Shown in pieces: positions 26,288-34,212 of a stretch of 64,000 nt of DNA; position 1 is the first letter of the stretch, and every line of letters starts with the position of its first letter. The stretch spans positions 2,151,501 to 2,215,500 of the forward strand of contig JADJEE010000012.1 in NCBI GenBank assembly GCA_016709225.1, in the 5' to 3' direction. A program made the position numbers and the translations under genes. The notes below the pieces were generated by a model. It did no database searches, was not told the DNA's origin, and saw nothing but the letters and a program-made list of their open reading frames with translations. This stretch comes from Deltaproteobacteria bacterium (GTDB taxonomy: Bacteria; Myxococcota_A; Polyangia; Nannocystales; Nannocystaceae).

Positions 26288-27895
26288 CTACCGCACGACG
26301 CGGATGATGGTCTTGCGCGGCCGCAGACCAAGCTCGCTGCGGATGCACGTGCGCGCGGCGGGTTGACCGATCGCGCGCCACCCCGGCGCAGGCTCGAGCA
26401 CGACCGGGGCCCCGCGCACGGTGATCTCGATCGTCTCGCCGCGGGGCAGGAACACCAGCGCGCCGTGGTCGGTCGCCCGCACCGCGAGGCCGCCGGCGAC
26501 GAACCACCGCAGGATGCCAGGCACCACCGGCGGCGCGAGCTCATCGGTGATCTCGAGCGCGTCACCGCTCCACTCGATGCGCCGGCGATGGGTCGCGACG
26601 CCGCGCCAGCCGCGGACCTCGGCGACGATGCGCTGCTCGCCGAGTTCGAGCAGGTTCGGTACGGCACGACCACCGATGCGGTGGCTCTTCCAGAGCTCGT
26701 GCTGATCACGATCTTCGACGGTGACGGTGTTGTGCGCGTGGGTCGAGCGGGCGTAGTCGCGATCGAGGCCCGGCACGTAGGTGCCGACGCCCGCGTCGAC
26801 CAGCACGCGAGTGCGGCCGTGGGAGAGCTCGAGCGCGAGGCAATCGCCGTGGATGTGGCCGACCTGCTGCGGCAGCCCCACGCCGCCGCGGTTCCACAGC
26901 AACGTGAAGGGGCCCCAGCTACGCCGCGAGAAGCCGCTCTCGCGGGCGTCGTCGTTGCCGAGCACGAGCTTGGTGCCCACGCGATCGCACAGCCGCGCCG
27001 GCGTGGCGGGTGCGGCGAGCTGGCTGTCGCCCCACAGCGCGACATCGCCGTCGGGGTGGGTGAACGCCGGCAACGCGTCGACCATGCGCCGCAGCGCGAC
27101 CCGCAACGGATCGGCGAACCCTGGCAGTCGCGGCTGTGCCAGCGCCACCACCTGAGCCAGCTGCTCGGCCAGCAGGCAGTGGTAGCTCGGCGTGCGCTCG
27201 GCGTGCACGCCGTCGCTGGCCAGCTGATCGCGCACGCACGCCAACAGCCGCGGTGCGCATCGCTCGAGCACCATGCTCGGAACGTGCCCCGTCAGCCCCA
27301 GCCCGCAGGCGACCAACGCGGCGAGGTTGGTCCACACGTGATTGCCGTCGAGGTGCAGCTCGACATGACGCTCGAGGTGCAACAGCTGTGCGCACATCGA
27401 CGCCAACATCAGCTCGAGCTCGGGCGCCGACAGCTGCAGGCCCTCGCGCGCGAGCCAGCCCAGCCAGTGCAGCAGTCGCATCGAGGTCGGGTACGGCTCC
27501 CAGCCGACGCCCTCGCGGTGCTCCTCGATCCAGTCGAAGATGCAGCGACGGGCCTGCGCCGTCGGACACTGCGGGTCGCTGATCCAGCCGTGGTAGTGGA
27601 GCGTGTACGTCCACAGCGGATCACCGCCCTGCCAGCCGGCCCGCAGGGGATCGTGGGCGGGTTGCCCGAGCAGGTGCACGCCACCGTCCTCGTCGATGCG
27701 GCCCTCGGGCGAGGGGCCACGAAATCCCTCCGGCAACGCCAGTGCGTCGACCCCGGGCGCCCGCGACTGCGCGGGCGTGCGCGCGGGGCCGCGGGTACGC
27801 TGCAGCGCGAACGCGGCCAGCTGCGACGCGCGCAGGTGACTCGCCGCGCGCAGCGTCGGGCCGAGGCGATCGAGTGCGCGTCGCAGCCGGGTCAT
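26288..27895 (-). CDS. Heparinase II/III-like (alginate lyase fold) protein
   Basis: Probable polysaccharide lyase or polysaccharide-remodelling protein. From ATG 27895 (MTRLRRALDRL) there are 535 residues without a signal peptide. An alpha/alpha toroid N-terminal half carries the family motifs HYHGWIS, NHVWTNLAALVACGL and the ERTPSYHCLLAEQ active-site stretch. The beta-sheet C-terminal half (from about 330) has HIHGDCLALEL, DAGVGTYVPG and the THAHNTVTVE motif with its conserved histidines. In polysaccharide gene clusters such proteins are often called heparinase-like; the natural substrate is unknown. The ATG overlaps the stop of a remnant of the UDP-sugar dehydrogenase gene (ATGA), which indicates that the two were once adjacent. 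Confidence 0.85.
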   Translation of the reverse strand: MTRLRRALDRLGPTLRAASHLRASQLAAFALQRTRGPARTPAQSRAPGVDALALPEGFRGPSPEGRIDEDGGVHLLGQPAHDPLRAGWQGGDPLWTYTLHYHGWISDPQCPTAQARRCIFDWIEEHREGVGWEPYPTSMRLLHWLGWLAREGLQLSAPELELMLASMCAQLLHLERHVELHLDGNHVWTNLAALVACGLGLTGHVPSMVLERCAPRLLACVRDQLASDGVHAERTPSYHCLLAEQLAQVVALAQPRLPGFADPLRVALRRMVDALPAFTHPDGDVALWGDSQLAAPATPARLCDRVGTKLVLGNDDARESGFSRRSWGPFTLLWNRGGVGLPQQVGHIHGDCLALELSHGRTRVLVDAGVGTYVPGLDRDYARSTHAHNTVTVEDRDQHELWKSHRIGGRAVPNLLELGEQRIVAEVRGWRGVATHRRRIEWSGDALEITDELAPPVVPGILRWFVAGGLAVRATDHGALVFLPRGETIEITVRGAPVVLEPAPGWRAIGQPAARTCIRSELGLRPRKTIIRVVR

Positions 27896-27943
27896 CGGGT
27901 CAGCAGGCCCACGGTATCCACGACCGCGTGCCGATTGAACCAC
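27877..27943. repeat. Direct repeat copy A (dehydrogenase/heparinase junction)
   Basis: 67 bases that match 31194-31260 with about 9 mismatches by eye. They cover the heparinase 5' end (about 19 bases) and the last 48 bases of a dehydrogenase gene. Together with copy B they flank the ABC exporter genes. Confidence 0.85.
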
Positions 27944-27963
27944 GCGCGCAGGAATTCCGCGAA
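27892..27963 (-). pseudogene. Remnant of the 3' end of a UDP-sugar dehydrogenase gene
   Basis: The last 23 codons read FAEFLRAWFNRHAVVDTVGLLTR-stop. The intact dehydrogenase at 31209-32474 ends FARLRREWFNRPSVVDTVGLLTR-stop. No start or further homology is visible upstream, since an unrelated frame continues, so it is an orphan tail left by duplication or insertion of the exporter cassette. Confidence 0.85.
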
Positions 27964-28068
27964 ATCACCGGTGCGGGCGCAGGATCGTCGATGCGCCGCC
28001 GCACGTCCACTGACCCCTTGGGCAGCGCGCGCTCGGCCACGCAGCCGTGTTCGGCGCGATGATGCATC

Positions 28069-29280
28069 ATGGCCTCGGCGATGGGTCACGCACGACGGCG
28101 GTGGATCGCGGGCGCGGTGAGCCTCGGCCTGCTCGCGGGCGCTGGCATCTACGTCGCGCGCCGCTGGCGAGGCCCGGTGGTGACGACCATCCAGCCGCGA
28201 CGTGGCGCGCTCGCGCAGACCCTGGTGGCGATCGGCCGGGTCGATGCCCCGGCCGAGATCACCTTCGCCGCACGTGAATCCACGAAGATCACGCGCGTGG
28301 GCGTCGAGGAAGGCGAGCACGTCGTCGCGGGCGAGCTGATCGTGCAGATGGACCAGGCCGAGGCCGAAGCCATGGTCGTCCAGGCCCAGGCCTCGCTGCA
28401 GCAGGCACGCGCACGCACGAAGCAGGTGTCGACGATCTCGGCGCCTTCGGCGGCCGCGGGGCTGCGCGAGGCGAAGGCCAACCTCGCGGAGGCGCAGCGC
28501 GCATTCGATCGCAGCGAGCTGCTGTTCGGCAGTGGCAACCTCAACGCGGCCGATCTCGATCTGGCGCGCACCGAGCTCGCGGTCGCGCGTGCGCGGGCGC
28601 GAACCGCCGAGCTACAGCAGGCAGCCGTCAGCAAGTCGGGCGCGGACTGGCAGGCCGCCATCGCCGCGGAGATGTTCGCCGAGGCTGGACTCGCAGCGGC
28701 CGAGGCCCGACTCGATCGACTGCGCATCGTCGCGCCCTCGGCGGGCACGCTGGTGGAGCGCACCGCCGAGGTCGGCGACATCGTGCAGCTCGGCACCCGC
28801 CTCGGCCGCATGACCCTCGACGGGCCGACCCGCTTGGTGATCGAGCCGGACGAGAAGAACCTCCGCTTGCTCGCGGTCGGCCAGCGGGCGCTGGCGTCGG
28901 CCGAGGCGTTCCCCGATCTCCAGTTCGACGCGACGGTCGACTACATCGCGCCGGCGGTCGACGCGATGCGCGGGACCATCGAGGTGCGGCTGTCGGTCGC
29001 CGACCCGCCGAGCTACCTGCGCACGGACATGACGGTGTCCGTCGAGATCGAGGTCGGTCGCGTCGACGAAGCCATCGTCGTGCCGCTCGAGGTCGTGCGC
29101 GACCTGGCCTCGCGCGCGCCCTGGACCCTCGCGATCGAACACGGCGTCGCCGTGCGCCGTGAGCTCACGCTGGGGCTGCGCGGCGACGCCGACGTCGAGG
29201 TCGTCGAGGGCTTGCGCGGCGACGAAGACCTCATCCCGCTCGATGCGCGTGACATCCAAGCCGGCGACCGGGTGCGGTGA
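28069..29280 (+). CDS. HlyD/MacA-type periplasmic adaptor (membrane fusion protein)
   Basis: Links an inner-membrane ABC transporter to the outer-membrane side of the envelope. The 403 residues start with a membrane helix (about 11-30), followed by the barrel/lipoyl half (RRGALAQTLVAIGRVDAP ... VGVEEGEHVVAGELIVQMD), a long helical hairpin (about 100-205), the second lipoyl half (IVAPSAGTLVERTAEVGDIVQ), beta-barrel and membrane-proximal domains. ATG 28069 or 28081 may be the start. It is the first gene of a three-gene operon with an FtsX-like permease and an ATPase, the MacA-MacB layout with MacB split in two. Confidence 0.92.
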   Translation: MASAMGHARRRWIAGAVSLGLLAGAGIYVARRWRGPVVTTIQPRRGALAQTLVAIGRVDAPAEITFAARESTKITRVGVEEGEHVVAGELIVQMDQAEAEAMVVQAQASLQQARARTKQVSTISAPSAAAGLREAKANLAEAQRAFDRSELLFGSGNLNAADLDLARTELAVARARARTAELQQAAVSKSGADWQAAIAAEMFAEAGLAAAEARLDRLRIVAPSAGTLVERTAEVGDIVQLGTRLGRMTLDGPTRLVIEPDEKNLRLLAVGQRALASAEAFPDLQFDATVDYIAPAVDAMRGTIEVRLSVADPPSYLRTDMTVSVEIEVGRVDEAIVVPLEVVRDLASRAPWTLAIEHGVAVRRELTLGLRGDADVEVVEGLRGDEDLIPLDARDIQAGDRVR

Positions 29281-29284
29281 GCCG

Positions 29285-30502
29285 ATGCCGATTGCGCTCT
29301 TCGTCGCGCTGCAGTTCCTCCGCGAGGGCAAGACCGCGTCCTCGTTGGTGGTGGCCGCCGTCGGGGTCGGCGTGACGGTGATCGTGTTCCTGTCGGCCCT
29401 GATCGGCGGGCTGCAGCAGAGCCTCATCGACAAGACCCTCGGCACGCAGGCCCACGTCGTGGTGCGACCGCCCGAGGAGGCGCCACGTCGGCTGCGCGCC
29501 GAGCCCGACACCATCATCGCTCCGAGGGTCCAACGACCGGCGCAGCGCGTGCGCTCGATCGTGGGCTGGCAGCGCGCGATGGCGGAGCTCGCCGACGACC
29601 CCGAGGTCGAGGTCGTCACGCCGGTCGTGACCGGACCGGGCTTCGCGGTGCGAGGGACCGCGTCCAAGGCCGTCACGGTGCTGGGCATCGACGTCGCGAG
29701 CTACGTCCGCGTGATCGCGATCGACGATCGTCTGGTCGCAGGCGAGCTCCCCCGCAGCGGCGCGGAGGCGGCGATCGGCAGCGAGCTCGCGACCGACCTC
29801 GGCATCGAGGTCGGTGACAAGCTCCGTCTCCAAGCTGCCGGTGGCCGCACCGAGCTGTTCACCATCTCGGGCGTGTTCAGGCTCGGCAATCGCGAGGTCG
29901 ACGAGCGCTGGGTGTTGCTGACGCTCCGTTCGGGCCAGACCTTGCTCGATCTCGTCGGCGGTGTCTCGAGCCTCGAGCTCCGCGTCGCGACGCTCTTCGA
30001 TGCCGAGCGCACGGCATCACGGCTGGCGTCGGCGACGGGGCTCGTGAGCGAGAGCTGGATGACGACCAATGCCGAGCTGCTCACCGCGCTGCGCTCGCAG
30101 GGCGCGTCGAGCCTGCTGATCCAGGCCTTCGTGGTGCTCGCGGTGACGATCGGCATCGCGAGCGTGCTGGTGGTGTCGGTGGTACAGAAGCGTCGCGAGA
30201 TCGGCATCCTGCGGGCGATGGGCCTGTCGCGAGGGCGGATCGTGCAGGTCTTCATGATCCAGGGCGGTGTTCTCGGTTTGCTGGGCTCCGTCGTCGGCGT
30301 CGCGGCCGGCATCGCCGTCGCGATGGCGTTCCGCGGCGCCGTGGTCGACGCCCGCGGGGCGCCGTTGTTTCCCATCTCGGTCGAGCTGCCACTCGTGCTC
30401 ACCGCCGCCGCCACGGCGATCGCCACCGGCCTCGTGGCCGCCCTGCTCCCGGCCCTGCGCGCGGGTCGACTCGATCCCGCAGTCGCGATCCGCCATGACT
30501 GA
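29285..30502 (+). CDS. FtsX/MacB-like ABC transporter permease
   Basis: Four-helix mechanotransmission permease of the MacB/LolC type (405 residues). TM1 lies at about 21-43 (VVAAVGVGVTVIVFLSALIGGL). A large extracytoplasmic domain of about 220 residues follows, then three C-terminal helices (about 287-310, 335-360, 375-395) with the conserved stretch KRREIGILRAMGLSRGRIVQVFMIQGGVLG. It starts 4 bases after the adaptor gene. Its stop overlaps the ATPase start by 8 bases, so the three genes form one transcription unit. The substrate could be a lipoprotein, peptide or small molecule. Confidence 0.92.
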   Translation: MPIALFVALQFLREGKTASSLVVAAVGVGVTVIVFLSALIGGLQQSLIDKTLGTQAHVVVRPPEEAPRRLRAEPDTIIAPRVQRPAQRVRSIVGWQRAMAELADDPEVEVVTPVVTGPGFAVRGTASKAVTVLGIDVASYVRVIAIDDRLVAGELPRSGAEAAIGSELATDLGIEVGDKLRLQAAGGRTELFTISGVFRLGNREVDERWVLLTLRSGQTLLDLVGGVSSLELRVATLFDAERTASRLASATGLVSESWMTTNAELLTALRSQGASSLLIQAFVVLAVTIGIASVLVVSVVQKRREIGILRAMGLSRGRIVQVFMIQGGVLGLLGSVVGVAAGIAVAMAFRGAVVDARGAPLFPISVELPLVLTAAATAIATGLVAALLPALRAGRLDPAVAIRHD

Positions 30503-31190
30503 CGCCGTCATCGAGCTCATCGGGGTCACCAAGGACTTCGGCGACGACGTCGTGACCCGGGTACTCAAGGGCATCGACCTGCGCGTCGAGGCGGGGGAGT
30601 TCACGGCGCTGGTCGGCCCCTCCGGCTCGGGCAAGAGCACGCTGCTGAACCTGCTCGGCCTGCTCGACCGCCCCACCGGCGGCGTGCTGCGGGTGCTCGG
30701 CCGCGACATCGCGGGCCTCGACGACGCCGAGCTCACCGCGCTGCGCGGTCGATCGATCGGCTTCGTGTTCCAGTTCCATCACCTGTTGCCCGCGCTCACC
30801 GCGGTGCAGAACGTCCTCCTGCCCCTGGCGATCACCGCTGGTCACGTCACCGCCGAGCAGCGTGCCGCCGCCATCGAAGGCCTACGCGAGGTCGGCCTCG
30901 AGGGTCGCGCCGACGAGCGCACCACTCGGCTGTCCGGTGGTCAGCAACAGCGCGTGGCGATTGCCCGCGCGCTGATCGGCCGACCACCACTGGTGCTCGC
31001 CGACGAACCCACCGGCAACCTCGACACCGCCACCGCCGACGAGGTCTTCGAGCTGCTGCGAACCTTCAATCGCCGCTCGAAGATGGCCTTCCTCGTGGTC
31101 ACGCACTCGCCGGAGCTGGCGGCCCGTTGCGACCGCGTCGTCACGCTGGTCGACGGTCGGATCGTCGACGACCGACGCCCCACACCATGA
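30495..31190 (+). CDS. ABC transporter ATP-binding protein (MacB/LolD-like)
   Basis: Cytoplasmic ATPase that drives the FtsX-like permease. All motifs are present: Walker A GPSGSGKST (41-49), Q-loop FQFHHLLP, signature LSGGQQQR, Walker B LVLADEPTGNLD, and H-loop VVTHS. Length (231) is normal for a stand-alone LolD/MacB-NBD. The FHHLLP and PTGNLDT segments are those of the lipoprotein/macrolide exporter subfamily. Twenty bases separate its stop from the end of the opposing dehydrogenase gene, right where repeat copy B begins. Confidence 0.95.
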   Translation: MTDAVIELIGVTKDFGDDVVTRVLKGIDLRVEAGEFTALVGPSGSGKSTLLNLLGLLDRPTGGVLRVLGRDIAGLDDAELTALRGRSIGFVFQFHHLLPALTAVQNVLLPLAITAGHVTAEQRAAAIEGLREVGLEGRADERTTRLSGGQQQRVAIARALIGRPPLVLADEPTGNLDTATADEVFELLRTFNRRSKMAFLVVTHSPELAARCDRVVTLVDGRIVDDRRPTP

Positions 31191-31193
31191 ACC

Positions 31194-31260
31194 CGCGTCG
31201 CCGCGGCGTCATCGGGTCAGCAGGCCGACGGTATCGACGACCGACGGTCGATTGAACCAC
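31194..31260. repeat. Direct repeat copy B (end of the intact dehydrogenase gene)
   Basis: Matches copy A at 27877-27943 in the same orientation, 3,317 bases apart. It covers the 3' end of the intact dehydrogenase gene plus about 15 bases equivalent to the heparinase 5' end, including the ATGA overlap, but no heparinase frame follows here. Confidence 0.85.
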
Positions 31261-32474
31261 TCGCGACGCAGGCGCGCGAACACCCGGTGGGCCACCAGGA
31301 TCACCACGATGTCAGCGCTACGCAGGGCCTCCTCCGGGCTCTGCAGCGGCACGCCCTCGATCGGCGAGCTGCGCAGGTGCGGCTCGACTGCGACCACGTC
31401 GCCAAAATCCGCCGCCGCCAGCTCGCGCACCACCTCGAGCGCGGGGCTCTCGCGCACGTCGTCGATATCGGGCTTGTAGGTGAGGCCGAGGCACACGATC
31501 TTCGGTCGCTTGAAGCGCTCCGCGATCGTGCGCACCTGCGCGACCACGCGGTGGGGCCGCCCGTCGTTCACGCGCCGCGCCGCATTGATGAGCGGCGTGT
31601 GCTCGGGCGCGACCGCGACGATGAACCACGGATCGACCGCGATGCAGTGGCCGCCGACGCCCGGGCCCGGTCGCAGGATGTTGACGCGGGGGTGACGATT
31701 GGCCAGCCGAATCACCTCCCACACGTCGAGGTCGAGCGCGTCGCAGACGTTGGACAGCTCGTTGGCGAACGCGATGTTCACGTCGCGGAAGGCGTTCTCG
31801 GACAGCTTCACCAGCTCCGCGGCGTCGGCGGTGCAGCGCAGCACCTCGCCCGCCACGAAGCGCTCGTAGAAGGCCGCGGCGGCCTCGGTGCACGCCGGCG
31901 TCACGCCGCCGACCACGCGATCGTTCTCGACCACCTCGCGGATCACCGCGCCCGGCAGCACCCGCTCGGGCGCGTGCGCCACGAACACGTCGCGCCCGGC
32001 CACGAAGCCGCCCTGCTCGAGGATGCCCGCAACCAACGCACGGGTGGTGCCGGGCGGACTGGTGGACTCGAGCACCACGAGGTTGCCCGGCCGCAGCACC
32101 GGCAAGAGCGCGCGGGTGGCCGCCTCGACGAAGCGCATGTCGGGGCTGTGCCCGGGGCCGAAGGGCGTGGGCACGCAGATGAGGAACGCGTCGGCCGCCT
32201 GCGGCGCGTCGAAGGCCCGCAGGTTGCCGGCCGCCACCGCAGCGCGCACGAGCGCATCGAGCTCGGGCTCGACGATGTGGATGCGGCCCTCGTTGATGGT
32301 CGAGACCACGTCATTCCGTGTATCGACCCCGGCGATTTTCATCGGCGGCGATGCGGCACTGGCCCCACCGCGGGTCGCGAGCACCGCCGCGGTCGGCAGA
32401 CCCACGTAGCCGAGACCGATCACACACACATCCCACGTGGCACGGTCACTCGAAGACTGCGACGAAGTGTTCAT
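31209..32474 (-). CDS. wecC: UDP-N-acetyl-D-mannosamine dehydrogenase-like UDP-sugar dehydrogenase
   Basis: NAD-dependent two-step oxidation of a UDP-sugar C6 alcohol to the acid for capsule or O-antigen-type polysaccharide. The N-terminal NAD domain has VIGLGYVGLP (18-26). The catalytic cysteine is in PGPGVGGHCIAVDPWF (Cys277), with LSENAFRDVNIAFANE upstream of it and the C-terminal domain motif LGLTYKPDIDDVRESPA. ENAFRDVNI and PGVGGHCI..DP favour the WecC/TuaD-like UDP-ManNAc group over plain UDP-glucose dehydrogenase. Length (421) is normal. A GGAG lies 7 bases before ATG 32474. Divergent from the WecA-like gene. Confidence 0.9.
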   Translation of the reverse strand: MNTSSQSSSDRATWDVCVIGLGYVGLPTAAVLATRGGASAASPPMKIAGVDTRNDVVSTINEGRIHIVEPELDALVRAAVAAGNLRAFDAPQAADAFLICVPTPFGPGHSPDMRFVEAATRALLPVLRPGNLVVLESTSPPGTTRALVAGILEQGGFVAGRDVFVAHAPERVLPGAVIREVVENDRVVGGVTPACTEAAAAFYERFVAGEVLRCTADAAELVKLSENAFRDVNIAFANELSNVCDALDLDVWEVIRLANRHPRVNILRPGPGVGGHCIAVDPWFIVAVAPEHTPLINAARRVNDGRPHRVVAQVRTIAERFKRPKIVCLGLTYKPDIDDVRESPALEVVRELAAADFGDVVAVEPHLRSSPIEGVPLQSPEEALRSADIVVILVAHRVFARLRREWFNRPSVVDTVGLLTR

Positions 32475-32617
32475 CCAACGAACTCCATGTCATGCTAAGG
32501 GCAAAGTCGTGATTGCGTCCACGGTTGGTCCGCTCGAATTCGTGGTGGCGGGGGTCGGAACGCATCGACCACTGTCAGCGCATGCACGCTCGGGGCAAGT
32601 GACAGGGGGATGACCGC

Positions 32618-34120
32618 GTGAACGCCTCGCTCGGCACACTCTGGCTCGGCGCGATCGCGGCCTTCGCGGTCGTCGCGGGGCTGATGCCGCTGGTGCTCCG
32701 GGCCTGGCGGGCGCTGGGTCACCGCGACGACGAGGTCAGCCTCCGCAAGGTTCACACCGGACAGATCCCGCGGGCAGGCGGCCTGGTGATCCTCTTCGGT
32801 TTCGGCGTGATGCTGGTGATCGGCCTCGCGGGTGTCAGCTCGCTGTCGGCGACGCACGAGCTCTTCAGCGTCTCGCCGCTCACGGGCGCGCTGCTGGGTG
32901 CGCTCATCGTGGGGATGACCGGCGCCTACGACGATCTCGTGGGCCTGCGTCCGCGCACCAAGCTCGCGATGCAGCTGGTGGCGGCGAGCGTCGCCGTGCT
33001 CTACGGCCTGCACTGGCCCGCGCTCGAGCTACTGGTCGGCTGGGAGTACAACTGGCTCGCGACGCTGCTCACGATTGGCTTCTTGGTCGCCGGTGTGAAC
33101 GCGGTGAACATGATGGACGGGCTCGATGGGCTCGCCGCCGGCATCGCGGTGGTGGGCTTCACGACGGTGGTGCTGGCGATCTTCGCCGGGCCCACGCTCG
33201 TGCCCGGCACGCTCGCGGTGGGTTGGGCGGCCGCATGCGCGCTCGGAGCCACCGCGGGCTTCCTGCTGCACAACCGCCACCCGGCCAAGGTGTTCATGGG
33301 CGACGCGGGCAGCTACTTCGTCGGCTTCCTGCTGCCGGCGCTGCTCGTGCAAGTGTCGCCGGTGCGCTGGCGCGTGCCGGAGATCCAGCTGTCGATCGCG
33401 GTCCTGCCCCTCACGGTGCCACTGTTCGACATGACACTGGCGATCGTGCGTCGCACGCTGCGGGGTCAGCCGATCTTCAGCGGTGACTCCGACCACGTGC
33501 ACCACCGCCTCATGGCGGCCGGGTTCTCGCATGCGCGCGCGGTCACGGTGCTGTGGCTGTCGTCGATGATGTTCGCGGCGCTGGCCTACCTCAACGTCAT
33601 CGGCATCGGCGGCTGGTGGACGCTGCTCGGCACGCTGGTGGCGGTGGCGATGGCCTCGGTGCTGCTCGGCTACCACCGCATGCTCGCGCGCCTGCCAGCC
33701 TTCACCGGCGAGCGGTTCCTCGGCTGGCGCGATCGTCGGCGCGAGGTGATGGAGCTGCTCGACTCCCTGGAGCGCGTGCGGCTGTCGGGCAACGACCGCG
33801 GCGAGGCCCGCTGGCGCCGCGTCGCGCCCGAGATCGCACTGGTGCTGGGTCGACTCGGCATCCCCGCGTTCCAGATCCGCCACCGCGAAGAGGTCGTGGT
33901 CGGCAGCGGCGATGCCCGCGACGCGTGGGCGTGGCTGGGGCTGCCACTACCGGGGCAAGACGGCGCCGAGCTGCGACTCGCGCTCGCGGTTCGCCTGCCC
34001 GAGCTGCAGCAGGAACGCCTGATGCTGATCGAGCGCGCGGTGCTGGCGGTCGCGGGCGAGGGGTCGGCGGCGCGTCAGCTCGCGGTCGTGCGGGACGATC
34101 GCGACGCCGCGGTGAGCTGA
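32618..34120 (+). CDS. WecA/TagO-type undecaprenyl-phosphate sugar-phosphate transferase with C-terminal extension
   Basis: Starts a lipid-linked polysaccharide by moving a sugar-1-phosphate from a UDP-sugar to undecaprenyl phosphate at the inner membrane. About ten to eleven membrane helices hold the family motifs: GAYDDLVGLRPRTKL (the DD pair, first catalytic loop), NMMDGLDGLAAG (164-175), VFMGDAGSYFVGF and SDHVHHRLM. Residues beyond about 355 form an extra soluble, cytoplasmic tail of about 145 residues not typical for WecA (usually 340-370 in all). The start is GTG 32618 with an AGGGGG-like sequence upstream. Together with wecC it marks a polysaccharide locus. Confidence 0.9.
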   Translation: MNASLGTLWLGAIAAFAVVAGLMPLVLRAWRALGHRDDEVSLRKVHTGQIPRAGGLVILFGFGVMLVIGLAGVSSLSATHELFSVSPLTGALLGALIVGMTGAYDDLVGLRPRTKLAMQLVAASVAVLYGLHWPALELLVGWEYNWLATLLTIGFLVAGVNAVNMMDGLDGLAAGIAVVGFTTVVLAIFAGPTLVPGTLAVGWAAACALGATAGFLLHNRHPAKVFMGDAGSYFVGFLLPALLVQVSPVRWRVPEIQLSIAVLPLTVPLFDMTLAIVRRTLRGQPIFSGDSDHVHHRLMAAGFSHARAVTVLWLSSMMFAALAYLNVIGIGGWWTLLGTLVAVAMASVLLGYHRMLARLPAFTGERFLGWRDRRREVMELLDSLERVRLSGNDRGEARWRRVAPEIALVLGRLGIPAFQIRHREEVVVGSGDARDAWAWLGLPLPGQDGAELRLALAVRLPELQQERLMLIERAVLAVAGEGSAARQLAVVRDDRDAAVS

Positions 34121-34212
34121 AGGCTTGGGGCCGCTTGCGGGCGGCGCCTTCGCACGCCCACGCCCGAGCGAAGACCCGCGCGGCGGCGCGTCGCTCCCCA
34201 CGCGCGCGCGAG

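Noticed and set aside
31209..32474. Plain UDP-glucose dehydrogenase (tuaD/ugd) for the intact dehydrogenase
   Set aside because: The ENAFRDVNI and PGVGGHCI..DPWF motifs favour the WecC group, though the substrate is not proven.
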